Assembly: GCA_021828405.1 (NCBI GenBank)
Contig: JAKARZ010000077.1
Coordinates: 1-7,551 of the forward strand
Reading direction: 5' to 3'
DNA from: Bacillota bacterium
Lineage (GTDB): Bacteria > Bacillota_E > Sulfobacillia > Sulfobacillales > JAIMBI01
Length of the DNA stretch: 7,551 nt
Part shown: piece by piece, positions 4,999 to 7,551 of the stretch
How the letters are laid out: the number at the start of each line of letters is the position of its first letter
Position numbering within the stretch: position 1 is the first letter of the stretch
The notes under the pieces: model-generated
What the model was told of the DNA's origin: nothing
The model's input: only the letters and a program-made list of their open reading frames with translations
Database searches by the model: none
Position numbers and translations under genes: made by a program

Positions 4999-6723
4999 AT
5001 GTCGACCAGTTATCAGGGGACGGGCGCGGACATTTTGGTGGAGGCGCTGGTGAGAGCGGGAGTGCGGGTGCTGTTTGGCTTCCCGGGCGACACCGGCGTG
5101 GCCCTGTATGACGCCTTGGGCCGGCGCCGCGACGCGATCACGCACGTGCTGGCCCGCGATGAGCGCGCGGCGGCCAGCATGGCGGACGGCTACGCGCGTG
5201 CCAGTCGCCGCATCGGGGTGGTGGAAGCGTCGAGCGGCGGAGGCGCCACCTTTCTCGTCGGGGGACTGGGCGAGCCGTTCGCGGCCTCCGTACCCCTGTT
5301 GGTGATAACCTCGGACATTCATCGGCTGAGCCGGGGAACCTCCGCCATCACCGAAGTGGACCAGCAGAAGCTGTTCTCCGCGGTCACCAAAGCCCAGTGG
5401 GTGGTGGAGCGGGCCAGCGATATGGCCGAGCGCGTCACGGCCGCCGTCGCGCGGGCGTGGGACGGCCGCCCCGGCCCGGTGAGCCTCATCATCCCCGAGG
5501 ACGTTTTCGACGAGCTGGGCACCGCAGAATTTTCTCCTGCGCCCGAAGGGCCCGGAAGGGATGTGCGCCCAACCGGAGACAATGACTGGCTCGCCGCCGC
5601 CACGGCGGCCGCCCAAGCGCTCAGCCGCGCGCGGCGGCCCGCGCTGCTGCTGGGCTCAGGGGTGCACTGGAGCCAAACTTACTCGGTGGTGCGAACGTTG
5701 GGGGAGCGCACGGGGGCTGCGGTGGCCACCACCATCCACGGCAAAGGCACGTTCGAGGAATCCCACCCCCTGAGCCTCGGCGTGGTGGGTACCAACGGCG
5801 CGCAGGATTACGCCAACCGATACCTGGCTCAGGCCGACGTTGTGTTCATGGTTGGGACACGCGCAAACTCCACGGATACCGACGGCTTTCACAGCCCGCG
5901 CCGTGACGGGCCACAGGTGTTCCACCTCGACATCGACCCCGCCCGCGCGGGGCGCAACTATCCCGGATCCACGCCGCTGGTGGGCGACGCGGCCGTGATC
6001 CTGCCTCGCGTGCTCGAGAGCCTGCCGCCCTCGGGCGAAACACGCCGGCGCGCCACCCAAGCGGCCATCCGGGCGGAGCGCGCGCGCTTCGAGGAGCGGC
6101 GCGCGCCGCCGCCACCGGCCGGCCTGTCGCCGCGCGACGTGGTCGAGGCGCTGCAGGCCGCGTATGGCCACGAGGTGACCGTAGTAGGGGATGCGGGCAC
6201 CCCCACCCCGTATCTCGCCGCATACTGGCGCACCGCAGGCACCCGACGTGAAGTCATCCTGCCGCGCGGCCATGGAGCCATGGGGTTTGCGCTACCCGCC
6301 GCGGTCGGGCTGGCCTGGGCCGACCCCGGCCGTCCCGTGATCGCGATGACGACCGACGGCAGCCTGGGAATGGCGTGCGGCGAGCTGGACACGATCGCAC
6401 GCCTGAACAGGCCGGTGCTCATCCTGCATCTCAGCAACGGATCGCTGGGATGGATCAAGGCGCTGCAGCACTTCTACCTGGATCACCGCTACTTCAACGT
6501 AGATCTGAAGCCCGTAGACGCCGTGAAGATCGCGGAGGGCTTTGGCATTCCCGCCGTCTGCACGCCTACGCTGGCGTCACTGCAGGAGGCGATTGCCGAA
6601 GCGCGAGCCGGCCTGGTCCCCCGATTTGTCGATATTCCCATCCCGGAAGAGTTTGAGTACCTGCCACCCGTGGCACCGTGGGCGGCCACTCTCCTGGGGG
6701 CGGCGGAACGTCCGGTGTACTGA
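4999..6723 (+). CDS. ThDP-dependent enzyme, acetolactate synthase-like
   Basis: This is a 574-residue thiamine-diphosphate enzyme with the three-domain layout of the acetolactate synthase / pyruvate oxidase superfamily. The N-terminal PYR domain (about 7-175) has LFGFPGDTG and ARDERAAASMADGYAR, with E55 as the expected catalytic glutamate that activates the cofactor. The central domain spans about 192-344. The C-terminal PP domain (about 377-560) has GHGAMGFALPAAVG and the metal/diphosphate motif from D453 in TDGS to N480 in SNGSLGW, 27 residues apart. The usual GDGS is TDGS here. The GGGAT motif (75-79) after EASS is typical of a clade of such enzymes with unassigned function. No regulatory small subunit follows, so a biosynthetic acetolactate synthase is unlikely; a 2-oxoacid decarboxylase or lyase is more likely. 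Substrate unknown. GGGAGG (4987-4992) supports the ATG. The gene stands alone and ends 46 bp from a convergent gene. Confidence 0.87.
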   Translation: MSTSYQGTGADILVEALVRAGVRVLFGFPGDTGVALYDALGRRRDAITHVLARDERAAASMADGYARASRRIGVVEASSGGGATFLVGGLGEPFAASVPLLVITSDIHRLSRGTSAITEVDQQKLFSAVTKAQWVVERASDMAERVTAAVARAWDGRPGPVSLIIPEDVFDELGTAEFSPAPEGPGRDVRPTGDNDWLAAATAAAQALSRARRPALLLGSGVHWSQTYSVVRTLGERTGAAVATTIHGKGTFEESHPLSLGVVGTNGAQDYANRYLAQADVVFMVGTRANSTDTDGFHSPRRDGPQVFHLDIDPARAGRNYPGSTPLVGDAAVILPRVLESLPPSGETRRRATQAAIRAERARFEERRAPPPPAGLSPRDVVEALQAAYGHEVTVVGDAGTPTPYLAAYWRTAGTRREVILPRGHGAMGFALPAAVGLAWADPGRPVIAMTTDGSLGMACGELDTIARLNRPVLILHLSNGSLGWIKALQHFYLDHRYFNVDLKPVDAVKIAEGFGIPAVCTPTLASLQEAIAEARAGLVPRFVDIPIPEEFEYLPPVAPWAATLLGAAERPVY

Positions 6724-6750
6724 GCGGGGAATCGGCATCGGCGACCGAGT

Positions 6751-6762
6751 GCTCGCCCGAGC
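6751..6762. terminator. Weak hairpin between convergent genes
   Basis: GCTCG and CGAGC pair across a 2-base loop in the 46-bp gap between the ThDP gene and the small coiled-coil gene. The position suits a shared terminator. The stem is short and there is no T-run on either strand, so this is only a candidate. Confidence 0.2.
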
Positions 6763-6769
6763 GGTGTTG

Positions 6770-7060
6770 CTATGCCCCAGGCAGCAGCACCTTGGCCAAC
6801 AGGCCCAGCATCATCACGGCCATGAGCCCGAGACTCCACATCCATCGGCGATCCAGGACATCGAACCGCCGGCCTACGGCTTCGAACCGCCGATCGGTCG
6901 AAGAGCGGAGGTCGGCCACCTCGCCGCGAAGGTCCGTCACCTGAGCACGCACGTCAGTCACCTGCGCGCTGATGTCATCCAGTCGCTCAAGGATGAGCCA
7001 TGTGGTGGTCGGCCGATCTTCCCCTGGCTTCGCCGGTCCGCCGTTCTCCACCACGTCCAT
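6770..7060 (-). CDS. Small coiled-coil protein with C-terminal membrane helix
   Basis: This encodes 96 residues. I do not recognise a named family. Residues 21-52 form heptads such as ISAQVTD and VRAQVTD, with hydrophobic residues I30, V34, V37, V41, L44, V48 and L51 at the core. After a stutter a second stretch follows (F59, V62, F66, L69). Residues 74-93 (MWSLGLMAVM onward) form one membrane helix, and the protein ends two or three residues later. It is probably a tail-anchored oligomer with the coiled coil in the cytoplasm. The heptads are encoded by tandem 21-base units at 6911-6973. The start at 7060 follows an AAAGGCGGG-like ribosome site. The same frame stays open to 7483, but that extension is Arg/Gly/Pro-rich and lacks protein-like features, so the shorter form is preferred. 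Confidence 0.65.
   Translation of the reverse strand: MDVVENGGPAKPGEDRPTTTWLILERLDDISAQVTDVRAQVTDLRGEVADLRSSTDRRFEAVGRRFDVLDRRWMWSLGLMAVMMLGLLAKVLLPGA
6911..6973 (-). repeat. Three tandem 21-base units coding for heptads
   Basis: Units at 6911-6931, 6932-6952 and 6953-6973 share the pattern GTCnGnCACCT on the plus strand and encode successive coiled-coil heptads of the small membrane protein. Differences are mainly compatible with keeping the heptad, which suggests old duplication under selection. Unit number may vary between strains. Confidence 0.5.
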
Positions 7061-7455
7061 CGACCCGCCTTTCTGACGCCCCACAGACGCAACACGCCAC
7101 GGAGCAGTGACCGCCGATGCGAAAGGCCTTGTCTTCAACCCGGCTCCTGTCGCCAGAGCGTGGCGTCCCGCAGGTGCCTTCCCCATGCTCTGACACTTTT
7201 CCATACTATGCATGCATGCCGTTCCACCGTCACATGCGATCAATCGTCGATTTTCCCCATCGTTTGACACCACGCCAAGAGGTGCGGATGGCCTCGCCTG
7301 GCCGGCGAACACACCTCCGGGGGCGTGGCCAGCCCACAGCCCGCGAAGGGAGTGGGACCCCTGCCGTTCCTTCGGCCGAAAGCACCCGGCTGGGCAGAGT
7401 CCGAGCGCCGAAGGCGCCAAGGGGTCAGCGGCGGCGCGCGACGCTTCCTCATGCG
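7061..7455. other. Gene-free stretch with many potential RNA hairpins
   Basis: I see no convincing gene here. The left half (about 7190-7265) is AT-richer, with the palindrome ATGCATGCAT (7208-7217). An exact TTGACA lies on the plus strand at 7264-7269, without a good -10 box. The right half holds several paired segments: CTGGCC (7298-7303) with GGCCAG (7327-7332), CCCAC (7333-7337) with GTGGG (7352-7356), CTGCC (7361-7365) with GGCAG (7393-7397), and GCGCC (7405-7409) with GGCGC (7413-7417). These lead directly into the terminator at 7456, so a structured plus-strand RNA is possible. High GC makes chance pairing common, so confidence is low. Confidence 0.3.
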
Positions 7456-7488
7456 AGTGGCCCGGCCGCTCGGGCCGGGCCACTTTTT
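7456..7488 (+). terminator. Intrinsic terminator, plus strand
   Basis: AGTGGCCCGGCC (7456-7467) and GGCCGGGCCACT (7473-7484) form a perfect 12-bp stem with a 5-base loop. A run of five T (7484-7488) follows directly on the plus strand. This is a textbook factor-independent terminator. No plus-strand gene lies immediately upstream; the nearest one ends at 6723. On the minus strand the hairpin lies 20 bases after the stop of the possible edge gene but lacks a T-run in that direction. Confidence 0.8.
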
Positions 7489-7504
7489 CCGATCACGAAG
7501 GCGG

Positions 7505-7551
7505 TTAGGAACCGAGGGTCCAGTCGTTCGGGTAGTAGAACCCGGTGATGG
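7505..7551 (-). CDS. Possible C-terminal end of a gene running off the right edge
   Basis: The minus-strand frame reads ITGFYYPNDWTLGS and then TAA at 7507-7505. The mix of aromatic and small residues looks protein-like, unlike the Arg/Pro-rich translations of other frames here. The stop lies just before the strong hairpin at 7456-7484, as expected for a gene end. Only 15 codons are visible, so no family can be named. Confidence 0.35.
   Translation of the reverse strand, partial: ITGFYYPNDWTLGS

Noticed and set aside
7401..7425. Glycine-riboswitch-like CCGAAGG segment
   Set aside because: Only a short piece of the aptamer consensus is present, and the conserved GGAGAG and ACTCTCAGG elements are missing. 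A simple GCGCC/GGCGC hairpin explains it.
7061..7483. N-terminal extension of the small coiled-coil gene to a 237-residue protein
   Set aside because: The added 141 residues are Arg/Gly/Pro-rich with no protein-like pattern and overlap the terminator. The ATG at 7060 has a plausible ribosome site and starts the ordered region.

Overview
This is a GC-rich bacterial window with strong AAGGAGG-type ribosome binding sites and several GTG starts. The species cannot be named from the sequence. The proteins fit a high-GC soil or environmental bacterium such as an actinobacterium, a high-GC Firmicute or an uncultured phylum. The window is a junction between a decayed insertion element and ordinary chromosomal genes. 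I see no rRNA, tRNA, CRISPR array or complete mobile element.

Left part (about 1-1614). The minus strand carries a broken transposase. Its N-terminal half is a DUF4338 domain, the domain of the Druantia anti-phage protein DruA. Its C-terminal half is an ISAs1-family (H-repeat) DDE transposase. The reading frame shifts near 490 and homology stops near 314, before the last catalytic residue. Beyond the break lie two TTTGGGGAAAT direct repeats that may be an element end, and two copies of a roughly 35-bp repeat centred on the palindrome GTCACTAGTGAC.

Middle part (1615-4680). Three minus-strand genes follow. The first is a 12-helix MFS transporter preceded by an AT-rich promoter with a perfect 7-1-7 inverted repeat, a likely operator. 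The other two form a probable two-gene operon: a secreted lipoprotein built of three repeated beta modules, then a methionine sulfoxide reductase B that lacks the zinc cysteines.

Right part (4681-7551). Divergent from the lipoprotein is a plus-strand ThDP-dependent enzyme of the acetolactate synthase superfamily, with no small subunit beside it. A convergent small gene encodes a 96-residue coiled-coil protein with one C-terminal membrane helix. Beyond it is a 444-bp stretch without a convincing gene. It holds a run of potential RNA hairpins and ends in a textbook plus-strand intrinsic terminator, followed by the possible tail of a minus-strand gene at the window edge.

No single pathway links these genes. 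The lipoprotein and msrB suggest envelope or redox maintenance. The transporter and the ThDP enzyme look like separate metabolic units. The most unusual content is the DruA-domain transposase remnant with its flanking repeats, and the orphan terminator with its structured upstream region.
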